From positions 1-47,747 of the forward strand of contig CAKZOR010000127.1 in assembly GCA_937136755.1 (NCBI GenBank): a DNA stretch of 47,747 bases. Direction: 5' to 3'. Shown here piece by piece: positions 40,718 to 47,747 of the stretch. The notes below the pieces were generated by a model. It was not told the DNA's origin, made no database searches, and was given only the letters and a program-made list of their open reading frames with translations. Every line of letters starts with the position of its first letter. The first letter of the stretch is position 1. This DNA is from an uncultured Flavobacteriaceae bacterium (lineage in GTDB: Bacteria > Bacteroidota > Bacteroidia > Flavobacteriales > Flavobacteriaceae). A program made the position numbers and the translations under genes.

Positions 40718-41203
40718 TTATTTTAAAAATTTAGCACTAAATGCGAAGGGTAGTAGGTCTAGAACACTGTTACAACATACAATTTTCCCACTAGCACCCA
40801 TAAAAATAATAGGAATTGAAGTAGATTGTTTCTGCTGGTATTCCGCGAGAGTTTGCCTACAATTCCCACAGGGTGAGGCAGGTGTTTCTGAGGGATCCAA
40901 ATGGGTGTTGGCGGTCACTGCTATGGCTTTGATTGGAACACCTGGATATTGGGCTGAGGCATAAAAAATAGCCACTCGCTCTGCGCAAAGTCCTGAAGGA
41001 TAGGCAGCATTCTCTTGATTATTCCCTCTTACAATAACGCCATTGTCCAACAATACAGCTGCCCCTACGCTGAAATTTGAATAAGGTGCATAAGCATTGG
41101 CTCTGGCCAAAACGGCTTCCTGCATTAGGGATTGAAAAGATGGACTTAGTTCCTCGAGGGTCTCAAAAAGGGAGTATTCAAAAGTATGGGTTTGCACAGG
41201 CAT
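40718..41203 (-). CDS. cdd: Cytidine deaminase
   Basis: 161 residues, ATG at 41203. Homotetrameric-type CDA: 'NAYAPYSNFSVGAAVLLDNG', the zinc/proton site 'GLCAERVAIF' with Cys-Ala-Glu, and 'SPCGNCRQTLAEY' with the other two zinc Cys. Deaminates cytidine and deoxycytidine in pyrimidine salvage. The N-terminal 25 residues exceed the short bacterial form, as is usual in Bacteroidota. Starts eight bases after porV. Confidence 0.94.
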   Translation of the reverse strand: MPVQTHTFEYSLFETLEELSPSFQSLMQEAVLARANAYAPYSNFSVGAAVLLDNGVIVRGNNQENAAYPSGLCAERVAIFYASAQYPGVPIKAIAVTANTHLDPSETPASPCGNCRQTLAEYQQKQSTSIPIIFMGASGKIVCCNSVLDLLPFAFSAKFLK

Positions 41204-41211
41204 AGATTTTT

Positions 41212-42348
41212 TTAATTAGGGGAGTTAAATGACAAGGAAAACCTCAAAGTGTTCTCTAGTGGGTTTCTGACTTGTGCCGTAGAAAAAAGATAAGACAAAT
41301 CTATTTGAAAATTTTTAAATGCAACTCCCGTGCCTAAGGAAAAAAACCGTCTGGATCCTGTAAATTGGGACTCTGTAAAATATCCTGTTCTAAGCATGAA
41401 TATTTTTCTCAATGTATATTCCAAGCCAATTCCTAGGCGCCACTCTTTGAGTTCGTCTGAAAGACCTCCTGGGGCATCTGAAAAAGAATCTAATATACCA
41501 CTGACAAAATCTAATTCTTGAAACTCAGCTAAGTCTGCGCTATCTATGACTCCGTCTTCATTGTAATCTTGAGGCATAGGGACTAGGAATTTATTTAAAT
41601 CAATAGAAACGGCTAACATGCTGTTGGGACCATAAATAAAATCATACCCTAAGCCCAACCCCAAATTAGAAGGTAAAAAATCTTCCTGACCATTGGCATC
41701 ATAAGCAATTTTAGGCCCTAAATTTGAGATATTCAATCCCCACCTCCACCTGCCGTCAAAGGCTGGAAAAGCTTTTATATCTCCCTGGTAAAAGGCAGAA
41801 ACATCTACTGAAAAACTGCTTGCAGCCCTGCTGTCTATACTGGTCTCTTGTGGAAATTTTAAATTAGATCTAATAAAACGTCCAGCCACCCCCATGCTCA
41901 TTCTTGGAGATAGCTTTAAAGCATAACTACCATCTATAGCTATTTCATTGGGCTTTGTGATCACTCCTGGGTCCGAAGCAAACTGCCTTAATTCTATGGC
42001 TCCTAAGGTAAAATACCGCAGGCCTAAAGAAAAAGCCGAGCGGTCCGTTGGTTTTTTAAAATAGTATCCGCTTAAAAGCGCTATATCTGAAATAATACTC
42101 TCTAAGTAAGGCGTGTATCCCAAACCAATTCCTGATTTTTTATCAGAAAAAACATATTTTGAGGCATTCCATTGCATGGAAAAAGCATCTGGAGCTGTAG
42201 CCACACCAACGTCTCCCATTCCTGAGGACCTGGCATCGGATGCAATATTCAAAAAAGGTACCGCAGTTGTTATCACGGAATTTTGCTCCTGAGACAATGC
42301 CTTGGAAAAACCTAAAAAAGTAAATAAAATAACAATGAAAGATTTCAT
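41212..42348 (-). CDS. porV: PorV (LptO), T9SS outer-membrane shuttle protein
   Basis: 378 residues, ATG at 42348. Signal peptide ending 'SKALSQ'. 'AVPFLNIASDARSSGMGDVGVATAPDAFSMQWNASKYVF' at the start of the mature protein and 'LGLRYFTLGAIELRQ' are diagnostic for PorV. FadL-like outer-membrane barrel that collects T9SS cargo and hands it to the attachment complex with PorU. It is normally preceded by porU in Flavobacteriaceae; here the upstream neighbour is the divergent gldJ. Confidence 0.93.
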   Translation of the reverse strand: MKSFIVILFTFLGFSKALSQEQNSVITTAVPFLNIASDARSSGMGDVGVATAPDAFSMQWNASKYVFSDKKSGIGLGYTPYLESIISDIALLSGYYFKKPTDRSAFSLGLRYFTLGAIELRQFASDPGVITKPNEIAIDGSYALKLSPRMSMGVAGRFIRSNLKFPQETSIDSRAASSFSVDVSAFYQGDIKAFPAFDGRWRWGLNISNLGPKIAYDANGQEDFLPSNLGLGLGYDFIYGPNSMLAVSIDLNKFLVPMPQDYNEDGVIDSADLAEFQELDFVSGILDSFSDAPGGLSDELKEWRLGIGLEYTLRKIFMLRTGYFTESQFTGSRRFFSLGTGVAFKNFQIDLSYLFSTAQVRNPLENTLRFSLSFNSPN

Positions 42349-42548
42349 AAAGGATTTAAAAAACTAACGTAACTATACGGTAAATATTGCAGAAATAATA
42401 GTAGTAAAATTACTTTTTAAATAAAATACAATATTCTTTAAAGTAATTCTTTGGTCAAATGAACAATAAATTACATGAAAATGGGTTCTAATAACACAGA
42501 AATGAGATAAAATTTTATTGAATACACTCTAGACTCTCTAATCTATAT

Positions 42549-42556
42549 TATATTTG
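42549..42556 (+). promoter_or_regulatory. -7 box of the gldJ promoter
   Basis: TATATTTG on the plus strand, an exact TAnnTTTG match, 19 bases ahead of the ATG of gldJ. No matching -33 TTTG at the expected distance. The rest of the 226-base gap to porV is AT-rich without a further gene. Confidence 0.45.
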
Positions 42557-42574
42557 TAGGGACAATGCGAAATT

Positions 42575-44206
42575 ATGAAAATTAACTATCAATACTTTAG
42601 TCTCTGCCTTATGGCTTTGACGCTTATAAATACCTCTTGTAAAAAATCTGCTACAAGCAGCTCTGTTTCTAGAGGAACTGGCTGGAAAATAGACAACTAC
42701 AAGACGTTTAAAGAACAAGAAACAGCTCCAGGATTGGTTTTTGTAGAAGGGGGTACCTTTACAAAAGGTAAAGTCCAAGACGACATTATGAAGGATTGGA
42801 ATAATACACCAAGCCAACAACATGTTCAATCTTTCTACATGGATGAGACTGAGGTCACCAATGGTATGTATTTGGAGTACTTAAATTATTTAAAAAAAGT
42901 ATACCCTCCAGAAAATCCTAAATTTAAGGGTATTTACAACGGAGCGCTTCCAGACACCTTAGTTTGGAGAAACAGACTTTCTTATAACGAAGACTTAGTC
43001 ATTAACTACCTTAGACATCCTGCGTATAGTGAATTTCCTGTTGTTGGAGTAAGCTGGATTCAGGCAAACCAATACGCAAAATGGAGGACCAATAGAGTTA
43101 ATGAGGCTATTTTAGAGCGCGAGGGGTTCCTTTCCAAGGACGCCAGATACGCTCCATTAAACGGTAATGCCGCTGCGTTTAACACAGAAGCATACCTCAA
43201 CGTACCCAATTCTACTTATGGAGGTCAAATAGATTCCCTTCAAGGAAGAATGCAAAAAGACACTATAGCTGTTTATGCAAAACTAAGCAGCGGTATTTTA
43301 TTGCCTTCTTACAGACTTCCTACAGAAACAGAGTGGGAATATGCCGCTCAAGCGCAATCTGGAGACAGAGAATACAACAATTACAAAGGGAGGAAAAAAT
43401 ACCCTTGGGATGGTGAATACACCAGAAATACAGACAAAAGAGGTGTTGGTGATCAATTGGCCAATTTTAAAATAGCCAAAGGGGATTATGGTGGTATTGC
43501 TGGGTGGTCAGACGACGGTGGCGCTGTGACTGTTGAAACTAAATTTCATGCCCCAAATAGTTTTGGACTTTATGGCATGGGTGGAAATGTAGCCGAGTGG
43601 GTTGCAGACGTATATAGACCAATAGTAGACGACGAAATTAGTGACTTTAATTACTTTAGAGGAAATGTTTTTAACAAGGCAGCTATTGGAAAAGATGGGA
43701 AAATAAAAGTCGCTATAAATGAGGTAGATTTTGACACCTTACCGAATGGAAAAATTATTGCAAAAACCCTACCTGGCGAAATTGAGAAAACAGCCCTAGA
43801 TCAAAACGACACCTACTTAAGGTCAAATTTTTCTGAAAGCGACAACCGTGGCTATAGAGATGGAGATTTGGCTTCTTCAAGACAATATTACGAGAGGGTA
43901 TCTGATGATAAACCTAAAAGGAACATGTACAATTCTCCTCAAAATAGTGTCACCACAAATGAGAATGGTGAAATGGTTAGAAACTATGACAATTCAGATT
44001 ACAGAAGCACTTTAATCAGTGATGAAGTAAGGGTCTATAAAGGAGGGTCATGGAAAGACAGGGCTTTTTGGTTAGATCCAGCGCAAAGAAGGTATCTGCC
44101 TCAATATATGGCCACGGATTTTATTGGATTTAGATGTGCTATGTCAAGAATTGGCAGTAAATCTAAAATTCAGAATAAGACACCAAAAAACAAGCGTACT
44201 AAATAA
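42575..44206 (+). CDS. gldJ: GldJ, gliding-motility lipoprotein (FGE-sulfatase fold)
   Basis: 543 residues, ATG at 42575. Lipobox 'LINTSCKKS'. The formylglycine-generating-enzyme-like domain is visible: 'GLVFVEGGTFTKG', 'FYMDETEVTNGMYLEYL', 'FPVVGVSWIQANQYAKWRTNRV', 'YRLPTETEWEYAAQAQSGD', 'GMGGNVAEWVADVY' and 'VYKGGSWKDRAFWLDPAQRRYLP..FIGFRCA'. GldJ is a structural/regulatory T9SS-gliding lipoprotein that stabilises GldK and has no known enzyme activity. The C-terminal basic tail ('KSKIQNKTPKNKRTK') is typical. murF starts five bases later. Confidence 0.95.
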   Translation: MKINYQYFSLCLMALTLINTSCKKSATSSSVSRGTGWKIDNYKTFKEQETAPGLVFVEGGTFTKGKVQDDIMKDWNNTPSQQHVQSFYMDETEVTNGMYLEYLNYLKKVYPPENPKFKGIYNGALPDTLVWRNRLSYNEDLVINYLRHPAYSEFPVVGVSWIQANQYAKWRTNRVNEAILEREGFLSKDARYAPLNGNAAAFNTEAYLNVPNSTYGGQIDSLQGRMQKDTIAVYAKLSSGILLPSYRLPTETEWEYAAQAQSGDREYNNYKGRKKYPWDGEYTRNTDKRGVGDQLANFKIAKGDYGGIAGWSDDGGAVTVETKFHAPNSFGLYGMGGNVAEWVADVYRPIVDDEISDFNYFRGNVFNKAAIGKDGKIKVAINEVDFDTLPNGKIIAKTLPGEIEKTALDQNDTYLRSNFSESDNRGYRDGDLASSRQYYERVSDDKPKRNMYNSPQNSVTTNENGEMVRNYDNSDYRSTLISDEVRVYKGGSWKDRAFWLDPAQRRYLPQYMATDFIGFRCAMSRIGSKSKIQNKTPKNKRTK

Positions 44207-44211
44207 TTTTC

Positions 44212-45501
44212 ATGGAGATCTCATCACTCCACGAGCTATTTCTGAAAAACAGAACTGTTTCTACGGACAGTAGAAAAATTGAAAAAGCCTGCCTGTACTT
44301 TGCTTTGTCTGGTGAGCATTTCAATGGAAATGAATTCGCTGTAGAGGCTCTCGAAAAAGGCGCCTCTTATGCTATTGTAGACAATCCATCGCTCAAAGAA
44401 GTTGCAGGGTGTATTTATGTAAAAAACACCTTAGAAACCCTACAAAAACTTGGGACGTATCACAGGAATTATTGCAAGGCAACCGTGATTTCTTTAACAG
44501 GAAGTAACGGAAAAACAACTACAAAAGAGCTTATTTACCAAGTCCTGCAAACCACCTATAAAACGATTGCTACCAAAGGAAACCTTAACAATCATATTGG
44601 TGTTCCGCTAAGTCTTTTGAACATAAAAGAAGATACTGAATTTGCAGTCATAGAAATGGGTGCTAACCACCAAAAAGAAATTGCTTTCTTATGTGAATTA
44701 GCGCAACCGGATTTTGGGTGTATTACCAATTTTGGCAAAGCACACTTAGAGGGTTTTGGCGGAGTTCAAGGGGTTATAAAAGGAAAAAGTGAGCTGTATC
44801 AATTTTTAAAAGCTCATAACAAAACCATACTCTACAATAGTGAAGATCCCATACAAACTGCTGCAATAAGTGAATACCCATACGGAGTTTCTTTTGGAAA
44901 CAATCAAGAGAACACATACCAGACCAACCATCTTGAAAGCAATACTACTGTGAGTTTAGCATTTCAAGGAACCTCAATAAATACCTCCCTGTACGGCGCA
45001 TATAATGTAACAAACTGTATGATAGCAGCGAGCATAGGTCGCTTTTTTGACGTTGAGATGAATGACATAAAATATGCTATTGAAACCTACGAGCCCAATA
45101 ATAACAGGTCTGAACTAAAAAAAATTGGGCAACATCAGGTAGTTTTAGATGCCTACAATGCCAACCCTAGCAGTATGGAAGTGGCTATTAAACATTTCTC
45201 AAACTTGTCTCATCCCGCTTTAAAAAATAAAATAGTTATACTAGGAGATATGTTTGAACTGGGAGACACAGCCGCTCAAGAACACCAAGCCATTGTCAAT
45301 CAGCTAGAACTTTCCAAAATAGATCATATTGTTTTAATAGGTGCTTTATTCCATAACACAAAAAACGGTTTTGAAAGCTACGACAATTTTGAGGCTTTTA
45401 AACAAAAGAACAGCCCCTTCAAATCTGATCCTTCACTTATACTAATTAAAGGATCTAGAGGGATGGCTTTGGAAAGAGTACTTCCTTTACTAGAAGGATA
45501 A
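44212..45501 (+). CDS. murF: MurF, UDP-MurNAc-tripeptide--D-Ala-D-Ala ligase
   Basis: 429 residues, ATG at 44212. 'TVSTDSRKIEKACLYFALSG' (substrate side), ATP loop 'ISLTGSNGKTTTKEL', 'NLNNHIGVPLSLL', 'AVIEMGANHQKEI', 'NFGKAHLEGFG' and 'LDAYNANPSSM' are typical. It completes the UDP-MurNAc-pentapeptide used by MraY. Located outside dcw, in one probable operon with gldJ; this linkage is seen in other Flavobacteriaceae. Convergent with the lipoprotein gene, six bases between stops. Confidence 0.95.
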   Translation: MEISSLHELFLKNRTVSTDSRKIEKACLYFALSGEHFNGNEFAVEALEKGASYAIVDNPSLKEVAGCIYVKNTLETLQKLGTYHRNYCKATVISLTGSNGKTTTKELIYQVLQTTYKTIATKGNLNNHIGVPLSLLNIKEDTEFAVIEMGANHQKEIAFLCELAQPDFGCITNFGKAHLEGFGGVQGVIKGKSELYQFLKAHNKTILYNSEDPIQTAAISEYPYGVSFGNNQENTYQTNHLESNTTVSLAFQGTSINTSLYGAYNVTNCMIAASIGRFFDVEMNDIKYAIETYEPNNNRSELKKIGQHQVVLDAYNANPSSMEVAIKHFSNLSHPALKNKIVILGDMFELGDTAAQEHQAIVNQLELSKIDHIVLIGALFHNTKNGFESYDNFEAFKQKNSPFKSDPSLILIKGSRGMALERVLPLLEG

Positions 45502-45508
45502 GTATTTA

Positions 45509-46267
45509 TTAAGAGTCTGTCCTAAAAGCATATATCTGAGAAAAGGCACTATTTTCTCCATCCGAGCTTTTCACCCTCCAATAGTACACTGTATCCTTTT
45601 CTGCACTTACTTCTAAACTAGTTTCTGTAATGCTTGAGGCAACAGGCTCTTGTAATCCATCTACCTGATCCATATAAACGGTATATGTTAAGGCATCTCC
45701 ATCTGGATCTTCCCCACTCCAACTCAATGATATTTTTCCATCCTCACTCACGCTAACAGTTGCTCCAGAGGCTGGCGATACTAACTCTGTTGGAAAAGGC
45801 GCATAGTTCTCCACCCCATCACCTGCCAAATAAAACTTCCAAGTAGGACTTTGTGCTGTTTCATTAGTCCCTGTTGCCTTAGAAATTACTTGCCATGAAT
45901 ACGGCATACCCTTTTCTAATGTGACCGATCTTTCTGTACCATCAATATTATTGACAACGCTAATCCCTTGGGTGTCTGTATTGGTAATTCTCAAATCATA
46001 CACAGTAGCATTAGTTGCCGCAGCCCATTGAAACAATACAGTGCTTAGAGTGTCTGAAACATCTGTCCCTGTTTCACAAACCTTATTGTTTTCTGGAAGA
46101 CTTAATGCAGCTGAACTTGGTGCTGGAACAGTAACTGGTGGAGGAGTGGGTGTTGGAGTTGGGGTTGGCGTAACCGAAATCCCATCACCGTCTCCACCAC
46201 TACTGCAAGACAACATTAAAGCGAGTACTAAAAAAGTGTAAGTAGAATAGTGGCTTATGCGTCTCAT
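45509..46267 (-). CDS. Lipoprotein with two fibronectin-III-like domains
   Basis: 252 residues, ATG at 46267. Lipobox 'LVLALMLSCSSGG', followed by a Gly/Asp stretch and a Thr-Pro repeat linker ('TPTPTPTPTPPPVTVP'), then two beta-sandwich modules (about 60-155 and 160-252). The second reads 'LVSPASGATV', 'LSWSGEDPDGDALTYTVYMD' and 'YYWRVKSSDGENSAFSQIYAF', a classic Fn3-like end. Probably surface-exposed. Its ATG overlaps the stop of the DUF1501 gene by four bases, so the two are translationally coupled. Function unknown. Confidence 0.75.
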   Translation of the reverse strand: MRRISHYSTYTFLVLALMLSCSSGGDGDGISVTPTPTPTPTPPPVTVPAPSSAALSLPENNKVCETGTDVSDTLSTVLFQWAAATNATVYDLRITNTDTQGISVVNNIDGTERSVTLEKGMPYSWQVISKATGTNETAQSPTWKFYLAGDGVENYAPFPTELVSPASGATVSVSEDGKISLSWSGEDPDGDALTYTVYMDQVDGLQEPVASSITETSLEVSAEKDTVYYWRVKSSDGENSAFSQIYAFRTDS

Positions 46268-47747
46268 AATTTTATAACTTTAAAAGATTCATTAACTGTT
46301 TTACCAATCCCTGTAACAATATATAAACCAGATTTAAATCTACCCATAGGCAATTGTATGGTCCTTGAAGCACCTATTTTATGCGTCCCTCTGTACAAGT
46401 TTGAACCACTGTCAGAAAATATTTCTAACGCAATCTCTTCATCCGTACCAGGTATGGTAATATTTAGATCACTTGCCACTGGATTAGGGAAATATCTGAG
46501 TTTTTCACTCAAAAACAATACTTCTTCAAAAACCCCCTGGCAGTCTAGAGGCGTAGTGACCTTAATCACATTTTTACCAGCCTTAAGTGGGGCGCTAAAA
46601 TAGTTGGAGTGAGAGGCCATCATGACTCCATTTACTTCAACATAGTACACTTCTGAACCACTCAAATTCAATTGAGCACTTTTTGAAAAATAATCTATCT
46701 GTGCTTTACCCTGTAGCGGATCCGGTTCACTAATCTTAGCCTCAAAAGATTGCAAGTAACCTTCTTGCTCCGCAATGCTAATATTGATCGTATAAATACC
46801 CACCTCTAAATCTTCTAAAAGAATCGTATGTTCATTGTCTGAAGATAGACTGTATGTAGTCTCCACACCAGAAATACCTAACTGGTAAGTATATGATGTA
46901 TTTGAAGCACTTACAGCAATCTTTCCATTGTTAGACCCTATACAACTCGCAGAAACAGTCTTCACGGAATAGTTGCTTACAGGTAGTGAAAACAACACAC
47001 AACCATTTAAATCTACCACAGAACCCTCAGGGGTATCTGGACAGTTGTCATTAATATCTGCCACACCATCACCGTCTGTATCTACGTATTCCTTACTGAC
47101 AATTTGAATCTCGTCAAAATCTTTAAATAAAACATCTTTGGCGGTAGTAGGACCACCACCCATCCATTGGTTAATTAGTGAAGTATACACTTGCCTAAAA
47201 TCAAATTCAGATTCAAGGTTGTCTTGCCAAGTAATATTGCTAGGAATATTTGGATTACTCCCAAGAACAGAGGCGTCTACTTTATTTCCAAAAACAAACA
47301 TAGGCGCGGCAGTTCCATGATCGGTGCCATTAGAGCCATTAGAAACAATCGTTCTTCCAAATTCAGAAAAAGTCATGGTTAACACATCATCCGAACGACC
47401 CAGGGCATCTAAATTTTTCATAAAGGAAGTAACCGCATCGTTGAGTTCTTTTAATAAATAAGCATGTTGGCCCTTTGTATTGTCTGAGCTGTCTACCTGT
47501 GTATCATGGGTGTCAAACCCCCCTAACTCAACCATATAAATTCTAGTGTTCAACCCTCCTCCAATCAATCTACTTGCAATTTCTAATTGCTGCCCAATAT
47601 TAGTATTGGGGTAATCAAAAGAATTGCTGACAGACTCATATGCCTTCTTTACTTCTAAACTATACAAGTTAGATTGTTTGGCTATGAGTTGTAAATACTT
47701 TAATTTTTCTCCTTTCTTATCCGACGGATACTCATTGTCAAACTCAT
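46264..47747 (-). CDS. DUF1501 protein with T9SS type A sorting domain (partial, 5' end off window)
   Basis: The frame is open to the right edge; no start lies in the window. The visible part opens with the DUF1501 C-terminal portion ('VELGGFDTHDTQ', 'TMTFSEFGRTIVSNGSNGTDHGTAAPMFVFG'). Then comes a thrombospondin-type-3 Ca-binding repeat ('DTDGDGVADINDNCPDTPEG'), a beta-domain with 'SASCIGSNNGKIAVSAS', and a C-terminal T9SS sorting domain: 'LRYFPNPVASDLNITIPG' to 'LPMGRFKSGLYIVTG..NESFKVIKL'. It would be exported by the T9SS, possibly with help of PorV. Its partner in other Bacteroidota is usually a DUF1800 protein upstream, here outside the window. Ends overlapping the Fn3-like lipoprotein gene. 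Confidence 0.85.
   Translation of the reverse strand, partial: EFDNEYPSDKKGEKLKYLQLIAKQSNLYSLEVKKAYESVSNSFDYPNTNIGQQLEIASRLIGGGLNTRIYMVELGGFDTHDTQVDSSDNTKGQHAYLLKELNDAVTSFMKNLDALGRSDDVLTMTFSEFGRTIVSNGSNGTDHGTAAPMFVFGNKVDASVLGSNPNIPSNITWQDNLESEFDFRQVYTSLINQWMGGGPTTAKDVLFKDFDEIQIVSKEYVDTDGDGVADINDNCPDTPEGSVVDLNGCVLFSLPVSNYSVKTVSASCIGSNNGKIAVSASNTSYTYQLGISGVETTYSLSSDNEHTILLEDLEVGIYTINISIAEQEGYLQSFEAKISEPDPLQGKAQIDYFSKSAQLNLSGSEVYYVEVNGVMMASHSNYFSAPLKAGKNVIKVTTPLDCQGVFEEVLFLSEKLRYFPNPVASDLNITIPGTDEEIALEIFSDSGSNLYRGTHKIGASRTIQLPMGRFKSGLYIVTGIGKTVNESFKVIKL

Noticed and set aside
1-47747. tRNA, rRNA or known riboswitch
   Set aside because: No cloverleaf with TTCGA-type arm, rRNA block or recognised aptamer core was seen in the intergenic regions.

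Overview
The window reads as a marine-type member of the Flavobacteriaceae (Bacteroidota). The evidence is the T9SS/gliding genes (gldB, gldC, gldJ, porV and a type A sorting domain), a complete flavobacterial dcw cluster with a long-tailed FtsZ, promoters of the TAnnTTTG (-7) type, almost no Shine-Dalgarno sequences, many GTG/TTG starts, and a GH16 laminarinase-like lipoprotein beside a surface glycan-binding lipoprotein. I see no rRNA, tRNA, CRISPR array or transposase gene.

Layout. (1) Bases 1-285 look like bacteriophage DNA: the start of a T7-type tail-fibre protein behind an SD-like AGGAAA, fused in frame to the 5' part of a FemAB-like gene. (2) Bases 286 to about 7,535 form a visibly AT-richer block, all on the minus strand: FemAB N-terminus, DinB-like protein, DUF808 membrane protein, a 516-bp MITE-like element bounded by 16-bp inverted repeats, a lectin/lyase-like lipoprotein with a small outer-membrane protein, then hisIE-hisF-hisA-hisH-hisB. 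hisB has lost its 5' end, and no hisG, hisD or hisC follows. Both ends of this block therefore cut through genes, so it is either a rearranged segment or, more likely, an assembly/amplification chimera. (3) 7.6-11.9 kb: an amidohydrolase lipoprotein, then the glycan-binding lipoprotein and GH16 pair on the plus strand. (4) 11.9-29.9 kb: a minus-strand run mraZ-rsmH-ftsL-ftsI-murE-mraY-murD-ftsW-murG-murC-ftsQ-ftsA-ftsZ, then yqeY, a DUF2490 protein and a TsdA-like dihaem cytochrome c. A three-box MraZ operator lies upstream of mraZ. (5) 30-37.7 kb: alpha/beta hydrolase and engB, gldB-gldC, nadE, an atypical response regulator, dnaG, and a trans-polyprenyl synthase. (6) 37.9-47.7 kb: pdhA-pdhC, cdd, porV, divergent gldJ-murF, then a lipoprotein and a DUF1501/T9SS-sorted protein that runs off the right edge.

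How the genes work together. The dcw genes plus distant murF make the cytoplasmic and lipid-linked peptidoglycan steps and the divisome. murF sits behind gldJ rather than in dcw. GldB, GldC, GldJ and PorV belong to gliding/type IX secretion, and the right-edge protein is a likely cargo. pdhA/pdhC supply acetyl-CoA, and the glycan-binding protein plus GH16 fit beta-1,3-glucan use. The most unusual points are the two gene-internal breakpoints, a perfect 24-bp palindrome upstream of pdhA, a response regulator with Glu in place of the phospho-acceptor Asp, a primase without zinc ligands, and the absence of porU between porV and gldJ.
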